Source of the DNA: Micromonospora carbonacea
Lineage (GTDB): Bacteria; Actinomycetota; Actinomycetes; Mycobacteriales; Micromonosporaceae
Direction of reading: 5' to 3'
NCBI RefSeq assembly: GCF_014205165.1
Contig: NZ_JACHMZ010000001.1
Coordinates: 6,926,501 to 6,990,500 of the forward strand
DNA length: 64,000 nt
In this document: piece after piece, positions 48,028 through 57,460 of the stretch
How the letters are laid out: each line of letters begins with the position of its first letter
How positions within the stretch are numbered: position 1 is the first letter of the stretch
Notes under the pieces: model-generated
The model's input: only the letters and a program-made list of their open reading frames with translations
Databases searched by the model: none
Told to the model about the DNA's origin: nothing
Program-made: the position numbers and the translations under genes

Positions 48028-49215
48028 ATGGCAAAGGGCGACCCCGGGGTCACCACCACCCGCGGCCGGCGAGCCGCACCCCGTGCCAAGCGAACGGCCG
48101 CGACGGCTGGCGGCGACCCGGAACTCGTGCAGCTGCTCACGCCCGCCGGAGAGCGCATCGAGAGCGCGTTCGGGCCGGACGGCACGGAGTACCGCGCCGA
48201 CTTCACCGACGAGGAGTACCGCGGGCTCTACCGCGACCTCGTGCTGGTCCGCAAGCTCGACGCCGAGGCCACCGCCCTGCAACGGCAGGGCGAGCTGGGG
48301 CTGTGGGCCAGCCTGCTCGGCCAGGAGGCGGCGCAGGTCGGCTCCGGGCGGGCGCTGCGCCGGCAGGACATGGCCTTCCCGACCTACCGCGAGCACGGCG
48401 TGCTCTATTGCCGGGGCATCGACCCGATCATGCCGCTCGGCCTGTTCCGGGGCGTCGACCAGGGCGGCTGGGACCCGAACGAGTTCAAGTTCAACATGTA
48501 CACGATCGTGATCGGGGCGCAGACCCTGCACGCGACCGGGTACGCGATGGGCGTCCACATGGACGGCAAGACCGGCGGCGACGACGGCGAGGCGGTGATC
48601 GCCTACTTCGGCGACGGCGCGACCAGCCAGGGCGACGTGAACGAGGCGTTCGTCTGGGCCAGCGTCTTCAACGCCCCGCTGGTGTTCTTCTGCCAGAACA
48701 ACCAGTACGCCATCTCCGAGCCCCTGGAGCGGCAGACCCGCGTCCCGCTCTACCAGCGGGCGCGCGGCTTCGGCTTCCCCGGCGTACGGGTGGACGGCAA
48801 CGACGTCCTCGCCTCGTACGCGGTGACCCGGCACGCGCTGGACAACGCGCGGCACGGCCAGGGCCCGAGCCTGATCGAGGCGTACACCTACCGGATGGGG
48901 GCGCACACCACCTCCGACGATCCGACCCGCTACCGGATCGCCAGCGAGGTCGAGGCCTGGCAGGCCAAGGACCCGATCGCCCGGATGAAGGCGTTCCTGG
49001 AGAAGCAGAAGATCGCCGACGGGGCGTTCTTCGCCGAGGTCGACGAGCAGGCCCGCGCCGAGTCGGTGCACCTGCGCGAGCGGGTGCTCGCCATGCCCGA
49101 CCCCGAGCCGGTGACGATGTTCGACCACGTCTACCCGCACGGGTCCCCGGAGCTCGACGAGCAGCGGGCGCAGTTCAGCCGCTACCTGGAGTCGTTCGAA
49201 GGGAGCGCCCACTGA
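48028..49215 (+). CDS. pdhA: 2-oxoacid dehydrogenase E1 component, alpha subunit
   Basis: 395 aa from ATG 48028, with AGGGAGAG upstream. Thiamin-diphosphate binding motif GDGATSQGDVNEAFVWASVF...NN, with MAFPTYREHGVL and the C-terminal RMGAHTTSDDPTRYR. It decarboxylates a 2-oxoacid together with E1beta. Actinobacterial operons of this layout are called pyruvate or branched-chain 2-oxoacid dehydrogenase; in M. tuberculosis pdhABC is branched-chain. The substrate is therefore not fixed by sequence. The stop codon overlaps the beta-subunit start by one base. Confidence 0.93.
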   Translation: MAKGDPGVTTTRGRRAAPRAKRTAATAGGDPELVQLLTPAGERIESAFGPDGTEYRADFTDEEYRGLYRDLVLVRKLDAEATALQRQGELGLWASLLGQEAAQVGSGRALRRQDMAFPTYREHGVLYCRGIDPIMPLGLFRGVDQGGWDPNEFKFNMYTIVIGAQTLHATGYAMGVHMDGKTGGDDGEAVIAYFGDGATSQGDVNEAFVWASVFNAPLVFFCQNNQYAISEPLERQTRVPLYQRARGFGFPGVRVDGNDVLASYAVTRHALDNARHGQGPSLIEAYTYRMGAHTTSDDPTRYRIASEVEAWQAKDPIARMKAFLEKQKIADGAFFAEVDEQARAESVHLRERVLAMPDPEPVTMFDHVYPHGSPELDEQRAQFSRYLESFEGSAH

Positions 49216-50204
49216 TGGCCACGGAGACGCTCACCCTCGGCAAGGCCCTCAACGCCGGCCTGCGCCGGGCCCTGGAGCACGACCAGAAGGTCGTCATCAT
49301 GGGCGAGGACGTCGGCAAGCTCGGCGGCGTGTTCCGGATCACCGACGGCCTCCAGAAGGACTTCGGCGACCAGCGGGTGATCGACACCCCGCTGGCCGAG
49401 TCCGGCATCATCGGCACCGCCGTCGGCCTGGCCATCCGCGGCTTCCGCCCGGTCTGCGAGATCCAGTTCGACGGCTTCGTCTACCCCGCGTACGACCAGA
49501 TCGTGTCGCAGGTGGCGAAGATGCACTACCGCTCGCAGGGCAAGGTCCGCATCCCGATGGTCATCCGGATCCCGTACGGGGGCGGCATCGGCGCGGTCGA
49601 GCACCACTCGGAGTCGCCGGAGGCGTACTTCGCGCACACCGCCGGCCTGAAGGTCGTGACCTGCGCCAACCCCCAGGACGCCTACTGGATGATCCAGCAG
49701 GCGGTCGCCTCGGACGACCCGATCGTCTTCCTGGAGCCGAAGCGGCGCTACTGGGAGAAGGGCCCGGTCGACCTGGAGGCCCCGCTGTCGGCGGCGTACC
49801 CGCTGCACTCGGCCCGGGTGGCGCGGGCCGGGACGGACGCCACCGTCCTGGCGTACGGGCCGATGGTGCGGACCTGCCTGGACGCGGCGGCCGCCGCGGC
49901 CGAGGACGGCCGGGAGCTGGAGGTCGTCGACCTGCGCACGCTCTCCCCGCTGGACCTGACCGCCGTCTACGAGTCGGTGCGGCGCACCGGCCGGTGCGTG
50001 GTGGTGCACGAGGCCCCCGGCAACCTGGGCCTGGGCGCGGAGATCGCCGCCCGGGTCACCGAGGAGTGCTTCTACTCCCTGGAGGCCCCGGTGCTGCGGG
50101 TGACCGGCTTCGACACCCCCTACCCGGCGTCCCGGGTGGAGGAGGAGTACCTGCCGGACCTCGACCGGGTGCTCGACGCCGTCGACCGCGCCTTCGGGTG
50201 GTGA
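49215..50204 (+). CDS. pdhB: 2-oxoacid dehydrogenase E1 component, beta subunit
   Basis: 329 aa from ATG 49215, sharing one base with the pdhA stop. The transketolase-like fold has GEDVGKLGGVFRIT, GFRPVCEIQFDGFVYPAYDQIVSQ, GGIGAVEHHSESPEAYFAHT and the C-terminal VVVHEAPGNLGLGAEIAARV. It forms the E1 heterotetramer with the alpha subunit. The gene ends in TGA overlapping the E2 start region. Confidence 0.94.
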   Translation: MATETLTLGKALNAGLRRALEHDQKVVIMGEDVGKLGGVFRITDGLQKDFGDQRVIDTPLAESGIIGTAVGLAIRGFRPVCEIQFDGFVYPAYDQIVSQVAKMHYRSQGKVRIPMVIRIPYGGGIGAVEHHSESPEAYFAHTAGLKVVTCANPQDAYWMIQQAVASDDPIVFLEPKRRYWEKGPVDLEAPLSAAYPLHSARVARAGTDATVLAYGPMVRTCLDAAAAAAEDGRELEVVDLRTLSPLDLTAVYESVRRTGRCVVVHEAPGNLGLGAEIAARVTEECFYSLEAPVLRVTGFDTPYPASRVEEEYLPDLDRVLDAVDRAFGW

Positions 50205-51691
50205 GCGGGGTGTCGCGGATCAAGGAGTTCAACCTGCCCGACCTGGGCGAGGGACTGACCGAGGGCGAGATCCTCGCCTGGCTGGTCTCCGAGGGCGACA
50301 CGATCGAGCTGAACCAGCCGATCGTGGAGGTGGAGACGGCGAAGGCGGCCGTCGAGATCCCCGCCAAGTGGGCCGGTCAGGTGCGGTCGATCTTCCACCC
50401 GGAGGGCAGCACGGTCGAGGTCGGCACCCCGATCATCGCGATCGACACCGACCCGGGCGCGGGCCCGATCGAGGCGTCGACGACGGGCGCGCCGTCCGCC
50501 GACCTGCCGGCCCCGTCGGCGGCCTCCCTCGCCGCCGTCGAGATCGCGCCCGCGGAGGGCATGGTCGAGCCGGGCCTGATCGGCGGCGTGGCGCCGGGCG
50601 GGCGCACCGCCGTGCTGGTCGGCTACGGCCCGCGCAACGCGCCGGCCAAGCGCCGCCCGCGCAAGGGCGCGCCGCCGGAGCGGCCCGCCACCGCTCCGGC
50701 CGCGTCCGCCCCGGCGGCGGCCCCTGGCGCTGCGGCACCGGCACCCGTCGCCCCGGCACCGGCACCGGCGACCGTGAACGGCAACGGGCGGCCCGGCGGG
50801 CTGGTGCTGGCCAAGCCGCCGGTGCGCAAGCTCGCCAAGGATCTCGGCGTCGACCTCGGCGCGCTGACCGGGTCGGGGCCGCTGGGCTCGATCACCCGGG
50901 AGGACGTACAGCGGGCGGCGAGCGGCACCGCGACGGCGGCCGGGTCGCCGACGGTCGCGGCACCGGCCACGTCGGCCGCGTCGTTCGGCGCGGACCGCGA
51001 GCGGCGCATCCCCGTCAAGGGGGTACGCCGGCTCACCGCCGAGAACATGTCCCGCTCGGCCTTCACCGCGCCGCACGTGACGGAGTTCCTGACCGTCGAC
51101 GTGACCCGGGCGATGAAGGCCCTGGACCGGCTTCGCGGCCGGCGGGAGTGGCGCGACGTGCGGGTCTCGCCGCTGCTGCTGGTCGCCAAGGCGGTGCTGC
51201 TGGCGGTGCGGCGGCACCCGATGGTCAACTCGACGTGGGCCGGCGACGAGATCGTCGTCAAGGAGTACGTCAACCTGGGCATCGCGGCGGCCACGGAGCG
51301 CGGCCTGATCGTGCCGAACGTCAAGGACGCCGGCCGGCTCACGCTGCGTGAGCTGGCGGACGCGCTGACCGACCTGGTGCAGACGGCGAAGGCCGGGCGG
51401 ACGTCGCCGGCCGACATGTCCGGCGGCACCCTGACGATCACCAACGTCGGGGTGTTCGGGGTGGACACCGGCACGCCGATCCTGCCCCCGGGCGAGTCGG
51501 CGATCCTGGCCTTCGGCGCGGTCCGCGAGCTGCCCTGGGTGCACAAGGGCAAGGTCCGCCCACGCCAGGTGACCACGCTGGGGCTCTCCTTCGACCACCG
51601 GATCATCGACGGTGAACTCGGCTCGAAGTTCCTCCGCGACATCGGGGACTTCCTGACCGACCCGGAGGCGGCGCTGCTCGCCTGGACCTGA
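50201..51691 (+). CDS. pdhC: Dihydrolipoamide acyltransferase (E2)
   Basis: 496 aa. GTG 50201 overlaps the pdhB stop (GTGA); GTG 50198 and 50210 are other possibilities. One lipoyl domain (lipoylated Lys in VEVETAKAAVEIP, about residue 45), a Pro/Ala linker, a small E3-binding domain (LAKPPVRKLAKDLGVDLGALTGSGPLG) and the catalytic core ending in SFDHRIIDGELGSKF, where His/Asp catalyse acyl transfer to CoA. E3 is not encoded in the window. Confidence 0.94.
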   Translation: MSGVSRIKEFNLPDLGEGLTEGEILAWLVSEGDTIELNQPIVEVETAKAAVEIPAKWAGQVRSIFHPEGSTVEVGTPIIAIDTDPGAGPIEASTTGAPSADLPAPSAASLAAVEIAPAEGMVEPGLIGGVAPGGRTAVLVGYGPRNAPAKRRPRKGAPPERPATAPAASAPAAAPGAAAPAPVAPAPAPATVNGNGRPGGLVLAKPPVRKLAKDLGVDLGALTGSGPLGSITREDVQRAASGTATAAGSPTVAAPATSAASFGADRERRIPVKGVRRLTAENMSRSAFTAPHVTEFLTVDVTRAMKALDRLRGRREWRDVRVSPLLLVAKAVLLAVRRHPMVNSTWAGDEIVVKEYVNLGIAAATERGLIVPNVKDAGRLTLRELADALTDLVQTAKAGRTSPADMSGGTLTITNVGVFGVDTGTPILPPGESAILAFGAVRELPWVHKGKVRPRQVTTLGLSFDHRIIDGELGSKFLRDIGDFLTDPEAALLAWT

Positions 51692-51709
51692 CGGGTCACG
51701 ACACCGCAG

Positions 51710-51755
51710 CCACGGCCGGTGTGCCACGGGTGAACGCCCGGCACACCGGCCGTGG
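51710..51755 (+). terminator. Terminator hairpin after pdhC
   Basis: A 16-bp perfect stem (51710-51725 with 51740-51755, 14-nt loop) begins 18 bp after the pdhC stop. Confidence 0.65.
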
Positions 51756-51913
51756 CCGTTGGAAGAAGAAAATGCCGCCACAGCGCCCCGTTGACCTACG
51801 ATCCTTAGGCAGGTGTCTCAGCTCACCTACTAATCGTTGGAAGTTCCGGGCTGGATGCGGTTCAATTGAGTCATCAAGGGGCCGACAACCGAATAGCCAG
51901 GAGGAGAACCCAG

Positions 51914-52051
51914 ATGAGCATGATCGAGCGAATCCGCAACCGCCGCGACGCCAACCGCCGGGCCCGTGCCATCGAGCACGCCCTGCGCTCCGCCAACTCG
52001 CCCGCGGTCCGCGAGGAGCTTCTCGCCATCGCCCAGCGTCACATGAGCTGA
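51914..52051 (+). CDS. Small conserved actinobacterial protein (45 aa)
   Basis: 45 aa, Arg-rich and helical (MSMIERIRNRRDANRRARA, then ALRSANSPAVREELLAIAQRHMS). AGGAGGAG precedes ATG 51914, which strongly supports translation. It matches a short actinobacterial protein type of unknown function that I recall from many genomes, so confidence is based on that and on the ribosome site. Confidence 0.75.
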   Translation: MSMIERIRNRRDANRRARAIEHALRSANSPAVREELLAIAQRHMS

Positions 52052-52394
52052 CGCCCCACACTTTTCTCACCCTCCTCCAGTTCGACGACCCGCCCGGTTC
52101 GCCCGGGCGGGTCGTCGGCGTTTCGGGCCTATTGACACCGGGATTCCGCCTCGCCGCACCGCCCGGTACGGTGGGGCTCGGTCGTCAACCGCCCGCCCGG
52201 ACCCCGTCGTGCCGATAGAAGCTGCTCGACACCGTCCGGCGACGCGGAGTGACGGCCGGTGCTCCCCGGAGGCCGCGGGCGGCCACCGGATACGGTGCGG
52301 GGAGTCCCCACGGCCGGCACCGCCGGCCACACCGGCACCCACGCCGACGCACCGTCGGCATCGGCGGCCGACATGTGATGGAGGAGGCGCACCG
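52052..52394 (+). other. 343-bp spacer with a terminator
   Basis: Contains a 15-bp perfect hairpin at 52083-52117 (loop 98-102) that ends the 45-aa gene's transcript. The rest shows nothing distinctive up to the GGAGGAGG before ATG 52395. Confidence 0.6.
52083..52117 (+). terminator. Terminator hairpin
   Basis: CGACGACCCGCCCGG (52083-52097) pairs fully with 52103-52117, with a 5-nt TTCGC loop, 32 bp after the 45-aa gene stop. Confidence 0.6.
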
Positions 52395-55391
52395 ATGACG
52401 TCCGAGGGCCCGCACCACCCCGGCCAGGAGCCGGACGAGGTGTCGCCGGGCACCGGCGCACCGGCGCCGTACGGCGTCGCCAACCCCGACCTGGGCTGGG
52501 CGCCCCCGCCCCCCACGGCCCGGCCGAACCCGCCCGCCCCCGCCTGGGCGACCCAGAACGACCAGCCGCCGACCGCCGCCTGGGGCGCGCCTCCCCACGG
52601 CGAGCAACCGCCGCCGGCCGCCTGGGGTGCCGGGCCGCAGGGCGACCAGCCGGCCACTCCCCACTGGGGCGCGGCACCGGGCGACCAGCCGCCGACCGCC
52701 GCCTGGGGTGCGCCCCCGCCGGGCGACCAGCCACCGACCGCCGCCTGGGGTGCCGCCCAGGTGCCGGCGCAGCAGCCGGAGCCGAACCGCCCGGCCGCCT
52801 GGGGGCCGCCGGCCGCCACGACCCAGCCCTCCTGGGAGCAGAACGAGCAGTCCGGGCCGGGCTGGCAGCAGAACGAGCCGGCCAGCCCCGGCCGGGCCGC
52901 CGTGAGCGCGCCGAACGGCGAGCCGGCCCAGCCGGCCTGGGCCACGCAGCCCGAGCAGTCGGCCCCGGCCTGGGCCGGCGCGGCCGAGCAGCCGCCGGCC
53001 CCGTGGGGCCAGGCCGAGTCCGGCGCCCGGGGAGCCGCCCGCGTGCCCGGCCAGGCGACCCCGCCCCCGGACTGGGCCGCCGCGCAGGACGACCCCGCCC
53101 GCTCCGGCGGCTGGAACGGCGGCCAACAGGCCGACGGCCCCGCCAGCGGAGAAGGCTGGAACACCACGCCGCAGCAGGCCGACGACCCCGCCCGCTCCGG
53201 TGGCTGGCCACGGGCCGAGCAACCCGACGCCCCCGGCCAGGCGGGCCAGGCCACCCCGCCCGGGCAGCCCGGATTCGGCGGCCCGGCCGCGCAACCCACG
53301 TTCGACGGCGCGTCCGGGCAGCCCGGATTCGGCGGGCCGGTCGAGCAGCAGCCGCCGGCCCCGTGGGGCCAGGCCGAGTCCGGTGCCCGGGGCGCCGCCC
53401 GCGTGCCCGGCCAGGCGACCCCGCCCCCGGACTGGGCCGCCGCGCAGGACGACCCCGCCCGCTCCGGTGGGTGGGCGGCCACGGCGGTCCACGCCGACGA
53501 GCAGCCGCAGCCGAACGCCTGGCCCGCCGCAGCCGACGAGTCGGGGCAGCCCGGCGCGTGGGGCGCGGCAGCGGTGCCGCAGCGGCAGGACGACCGGCCG
53601 GAGGTTCCCGACTGGGCGGCGGCCGAGCCGACCTCCGTCCCACCGGCGCGGGCCACCGCCACCGTCGGCACGGACGGGCCACCCGCCTGGGCGACGCCCG
53701 GCGAGAGCCCGCAGCGGCCCGGTGCCGACCGGCCGGTCATGCCGGATGTCGAGCCGTGGGCACCGGGCGAGGCGTGGGGGCGTACCGAGGCGGAGACCGC
53801 CGCGCCGCCGCAGCAGGCCGGCAACGGCTGGGAGCCCGAGCGGTCCGAGGACCGTCCGCTCTACCAGCCCGCCCCCGGGCCGGGGATCTCACCGGCCAAC
53901 GCCGTGCCGCTGCCGCCGCAGGAGCAGCGCGTGCCCGGTGCCAGCCTGGCCGCCCTGCCGCCGGCCGACTACGCCCCGCCGGCCCAGTTCCCACCGGCGA
54001 TCGAACCTCCGGCGGCCGGCGATCCGTCGGGTCGGGAGGGCGCCCCGCCGCCGTACGCGCCCGACTCGGGTGCCGGCTGGGGCCGCGCCGAGGAGCCGCA
54101 CCCGCAGGGCACCCCGTTCGTGCCCGCCCCCCGGGTCTCGCCCGAGTCCGGGGCGGCCGCCCGGGCCGCCGTACCCCCGGCGGAGGCCGGGGAGGTCGGA
54201 GCCGGCGCGGTGGGCAGCGTCTCGGCGAGCGCCTCCGTGCCGATGGCCAGCCGGGTGGTCCCCCCCACCGACCAGGCGCTGCACCCCGGCGGCGCGGCCG
54301 CGCCGCAGCCCCGGGTGTACGGCCGGCCGGCCCGCCCGGAGCCGGCCGACGAGCCGGAGCCGGCCGACGAGAGCCCGTTCCGCCCCGAGCACAACCCGCC
54401 ACCGTCGCGGTTCGACGAACCGGGCCCGCAGGGTCGCTTCGACGATGCCCCGGGCCGGTTCGACGAGCCGGGCCGGTTCGATGATGCCCCGGGGCGCTTC
54501 GAGGAGCCGGGTCGGTTCGACGAGCCGGGCCCGCAGCGGCGCTCCCCCGAACACGACCACCCGAGCGGGTTCGAAGGGCACGACCAGCAGCGTGGCTTCG
54601 ACGGGCGCGACCAGCACCGCGGGTTCGACGACGTCGGTCCGCCGCAGCGCTTCGACGACCGGGGGCCACAGGCGGGGCAGCGCTTCGACGCCCCGGACCG
54701 GCAGGCCGGCCAGCCCCACGGCTTCGGTGACGGCCCGGCGGCCGGGGTGGCCGGTGCGGCGGCCCCGCCGACCTTCCCGCCCGGGGTGCCGTCCTTCGTG
54801 GACCCGCCGGCCAGCAACCGGCCCGTCAACGGCGTCCGCCCCCACGAGGGCGACCGACCGGGCGACCAGTTCGGCGGCCCGATGGGTGGGGCCACCGCCG
54901 TGCAGGGCACGATGCCCGGCCACGGTCCCGCCCCGTACGGCGAGCCGACCCAGGTCGGCTTCCCGGCGCAGGGGGCGCAGTCCGGCCCCGCCTGGGGCCA
55001 GGAGCCCGAGGAGCAGGGCCGGTTCGACGCGTTCAAGCCGGAGGCGGACGCGCCGAAGGCCGAGGCTCCGCCGCCGAAGGTCCGCAACGGCCGGGTGCTG
55101 GCCGCCGTGCTGGTGGCCGCCGTGCTGATCCTCGCGGTGCCGCTGGGGCTGCTCATGCTGCTCGGCAAGGTGGGCGGCGACAGCACGAAGGCGTTCGACC
55201 CGGCCGTCGGCTCCTGCGTCAAGCAGTCGGGCGGCAACGCCACGGCGGCCACCTGCGGCGAGGCCGGATCGTTCACGATCGTGTCCAAGGTCGAGGCCAA
55301 GGAGAAGTGCGCCGACCCGGCCCAGCCGCACGTCGTCCTCCGTGGCGACGTGCCGAAGAAGGTGCTCTGCCTCAAGCCGGCCGCCAAGTAG
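52395..55391 (+). CDS. Pro/Trp-rich repeat protein with C-terminal TM and Cys domain
   Basis: 998 aa from ATG 52395 with GGAGGAGG upstream. Residues 1-900 are low complexity: repeats of the type PPTAAWGAPP, GQPGFGGP, then blocks RFDEPGRFDD and GFDGRDQHRG. A ~125-bp segment is nearly repeated exactly 360 bp apart (52987 and 53347). After residue ~900 a basic patch leads to a TM helix (VLAAVLVAAVLILAVPLGLLMLLG) and a ~70-residue outer domain with four cysteines (GSCVKQ, TCGEAG, KCADP, LCLKPAAK), like LppU-type actinobacterial proteins. The function is unknown; topology suggests a cytosolic linker and an external domain. Confidence 0.75.
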   Translation: MTSEGPHHPGQEPDEVSPGTGAPAPYGVANPDLGWAPPPPTARPNPPAPAWATQNDQPPTAAWGAPPHGEQPPPAAWGAGPQGDQPATPHWGAAPGDQPPTAAWGAPPPGDQPPTAAWGAAQVPAQQPEPNRPAAWGPPAATTQPSWEQNEQSGPGWQQNEPASPGRAAVSAPNGEPAQPAWATQPEQSAPAWAGAAEQPPAPWGQAESGARGAARVPGQATPPPDWAAAQDDPARSGGWNGGQQADGPASGEGWNTTPQQADDPARSGGWPRAEQPDAPGQAGQATPPGQPGFGGPAAQPTFDGASGQPGFGGPVEQQPPAPWGQAESGARGAARVPGQATPPPDWAAAQDDPARSGGWAATAVHADEQPQPNAWPAAADESGQPGAWGAAAVPQRQDDRPEVPDWAAAEPTSVPPARATATVGTDGPPAWATPGESPQRPGADRPVMPDVEPWAPGEAWGRTEAETAAPPQQAGNGWEPERSEDRPLYQPAPGPGISPANAVPLPPQEQRVPGASLAALPPADYAPPAQFPPAIEPPAAGDPSGREGAPPPYAPDSGAGWGRAEEPHPQGTPFVPAPRVSPESGAAARAAVPPAEAGEVGAGAVGSVSASASVPMASRVVPPTDQALHPGGAAAPQPRVYGRPARPEPADEPEPADESPFRPEHNPPPSRFDEPGPQGRFDDAPGRFDEPGRFDDAPGRFEEPGRFDEPGPQRRSPEHDHPSGFEGHDQQRGFDGRDQHRGFDDVGPPQRFDDRGPQAGQRFDAPDRQAGQPHGFGDGPAAGVAGAAAPPTFPPGVPSFVDPPASNRPVNGVRPHEGDRPGDQFGGPMGGATAVQGTMPGHGPAPYGEPTQVGFPAQGAQSGPAWGQEPEEQGRFDAFKPEADAPKAEAPPPKVRNGRVLAAVLVAAVLILAVPLGLLMLLGKVGGDSTKAFDPAVGSCVKQSGGNATAATCGEAGSFTIVSKVEAKEKCADPAQPHVVLRGDVPKKVLCLKPAAK

Positions 55392-55399
55392 CGACCCCC

Positions 55400-55435
55400 G
55401 GGGGCGGGGCCACGGACCACCGTGGCCCCGCCCCC
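55400..55435. terminator. Terminator hairpin
   Basis: A 16-bp perfect GC-rich stem (55400-55415 with 55420-55435, loop ACCA) begins nine bases after the stop of the 998-aa gene. Confidence 0.7.
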
Positions 55436-55512
55436 GTCGTACGCCCGGGGGTGTGACCGGGCCGCGCGGGGTCCCGGCCGGTCGGGGCCTCGCGGTCGGG
55501 CAGACTGGGGGC

Positions 55513-57345
55513 ATGAGCGCACGAGTACGGGCTCCCGAGCTGCGCGGACGGGGCTGGCTGAACACCGGCGGGCGGGACCTGAAGCTGGCCGACCTGCGCG
55601 GCAAGATCACCATTGCCGACTTCTGGACCTTCTGCTGCATCAACTGCCTGCACGTGCTCGACGAGTTGCGCCCCCTGGAGGAGAAGTACGCCGACGTGCT
55701 GGTCGTCGTCGGCATCCACTCGCCGAAGTTCGAACACGAGAAGGACCCGGCCGCCGTCGCCGCCGCCGTCGAGCGGTACGGCGTGCACCACCCCGTCCTC
55801 GACGACCCCGAGCTGGACATGTGGCAGCAGTACGCGGCCCGCGCCTGGCCGACCCTCGCCGTGATCGACCCCGAGGGGTACGTGGTGGCCACGATGGCCG
55901 GCGAGGGCCACGCCGAAGGGCTGGCGCGGCTGGTCGACGAGCTGGTCGCCACCCACGAGGCGAAGGGCACCCTGCACCGGGGCGACGGCCCGTACGTGCC
56001 GCCCGCCGAGCCGGAGACGGCCCTGCGCTTCCCCGGCAAGGCCCTCGCGCTCGACGGCGGGCACCTGCTCGTGTCGGACTCGGCCCGGCACTCCCTGGTC
56101 GAGCTGGCCCCCGACGGCGAGACGCTGGTGCGCCGGATCGGCGCGGGCGTCCGGGGGCGCGCGGACGGGCCGCCCGGCGTCGCCACCTTCTCCGAGCCGC
56201 AGGGGCTCTGCCGGCTGCCGGAGCACGTGGCCGAGGTGGCCGGGTACGACGTGGTCGTCGCCGACACCGTCAACCACCTGCTGCGCGGGGTGCGGCTGGC
56301 CACCGGCGAGGTGGTGACCGTCGCCGGCACCGGCCGGCAGTGGCGCTCCACGGTGGACGACCACGCGCACGACTCGCTCTCGGTCGACCTCTCCTCCCCC
56401 TGGGACCTGGCCTGGTACGACGACCGGTTGATCGTCGCGATGGCGGGCATCCACCAGCTCTGGTGGTTCGACCCGATCCGCCGCACGGCGGGCATGTACG
56501 CCGGCACGACCGTCGAGGCGCTGCGGGACGGGCCGCTGGCCGAGGCGTGGCTGGCCCAGCCGTCCGGCCTCTCGGTCTCGGCCGACGGCAGCCGGCTGTG
56601 GGTCGCCGACAGCGAGACCAGCGCCATCCGGTACGTCGAGAACGGCGTCCTGGGCACCGCCGTCGGGCAGGGGTTGTTCGACTTCGGCCACGTCGACGGC
56701 CCGGCCGACCGGGCGCTGCTCCAGCACCCGCTGGGGGTGTGCGCGCTGCCCGACGGCTCGGTGCTGGTCGCCGACACGTACAACGGGGCGGTCCGCCGCT
56801 TCGACCCGACCTCCGGGCAGGTGTCGACGGTCGCCGACGGGCTCGCCGAGCCGAGCGACGTGGTGCTGACCGCCGACGGCGGGGTGCTGGTGGTCGAGTC
56901 GGCGGCGCACCGGCTGACCCGGCTGGCCCCGGGCGCGTTGTCGGCCGTGGGGGCGAGCACGGTCGACGGCCCGCGGCACCGCACGGAGCGGAAGCCGATG
57001 GAGGTGGCGGCGGGCGAGGTGACGCTTGAGGTGGTCTTCACCCCGGCGCCGGGGCAGAAGCTGGACGAGACGTACGGGCCGTCGACGCGGCTGGTGGTCT
57101 CGGCGTCGCCGCCGGAGCTGCTGGTGGCGGGGGCGGGCACCGGCACGGAGCTGTCCCGCCGGTTGGTGGTCGACGGGTCGGTGGCCGGCGGGGTGCTCCA
57201 GGTGACCGCGCAGGCGGCGACGTGCGACGCCGACGTGGAGCACGCGGCCTGCCACCTGACCCGGCAGGACTGGGGGGTGCCGGTGCGGGTCGTCGAGGGC
57301 GGCCCGGCGCGGCTCCCGCTGGTCCTGCGCGGCCTCGACGCCTGA
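55513..57345 (+). CDS. NHLRC2-like thioredoxin/NHL-repeat protein
   Basis: 610 aa from ATG 55513. N-terminal thioredoxin fold with FWTFCCINCLHVL (CxxC at residues 42-45) and an AhpC/TSA-like core (HSPKFEHEKDP). It is followed by an NHL beta-propeller from about residue 175 to 490 (repeats containing VVVADTVNHLLRGV, VLVADTYNGAVRRF, LWVADSETSAIRYV). A C-terminal beta domain ends in CDADVEHAACHL. The architecture matches NHLRC2-type proteins of unknown biochemical role. The cytosolic location is inferred from the missing signal peptide. Confidence 0.88.
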   Translation: MSARVRAPELRGRGWLNTGGRDLKLADLRGKITIADFWTFCCINCLHVLDELRPLEEKYADVLVVVGIHSPKFEHEKDPAAVAAAVERYGVHHPVLDDPELDMWQQYAARAWPTLAVIDPEGYVVATMAGEGHAEGLARLVDELVATHEAKGTLHRGDGPYVPPAEPETALRFPGKALALDGGHLLVSDSARHSLVELAPDGETLVRRIGAGVRGRADGPPGVATFSEPQGLCRLPEHVAEVAGYDVVVADTVNHLLRGVRLATGEVVTVAGTGRQWRSTVDDHAHDSLSVDLSSPWDLAWYDDRLIVAMAGIHQLWWFDPIRRTAGMYAGTTVEALRDGPLAEAWLAQPSGLSVSADGSRLWVADSETSAIRYVENGVLGTAVGQGLFDFGHVDGPADRALLQHPLGVCALPDGSVLVADTYNGAVRRFDPTSGQVSTVADGLAEPSDVVLTADGGVLVVESAAHRLTRLAPGALSAVGASTVDGPRHRTERKPMEVAAGEVTLEVVFTPAPGQKLDETYGPSTRLVVSASPPELLVAGAGTGTELSRRLVVDGSVAGGVLQVTAQAATCDADVEHAACHLTRQDWGVPVRVVEGGPARLPLVLRGLDA

Positions 57346-57400
57346 CAGCCTGCGCCCCGCCGGCCGCCCCCGCGCGGCCGCCCGCGCGCCGGCGCTGGGT

Positions 57401-57460
57401 GCGTTAGGAAGGGGCCCTTCCTATACAGAAGGCGTTAACAGGGTGCCCCTCCTTTCACGC
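57401..57460. repeat. Dispersed palindrome, copy C (reverse orientation)
   Basis: On the minus strand it reads AAGGAGGGGCACCCTGTTAA then CGC, a spacer, and TAGGAAGGGCCCCTTCC, which is the family arm order of copies A, B and D with substitutions. It covers the pxpA stop codon (57455-57457) and lies between converging NHLRC2-like and pxpA genes. Confidence 0.7.

Noticed and set aside
53889..57146. 1085-aa minus-strand frame opposite the Pro/Trp protein and NHLRC2-like gene
   Set aside because: Antisense of two supported genes, and no translation signals.
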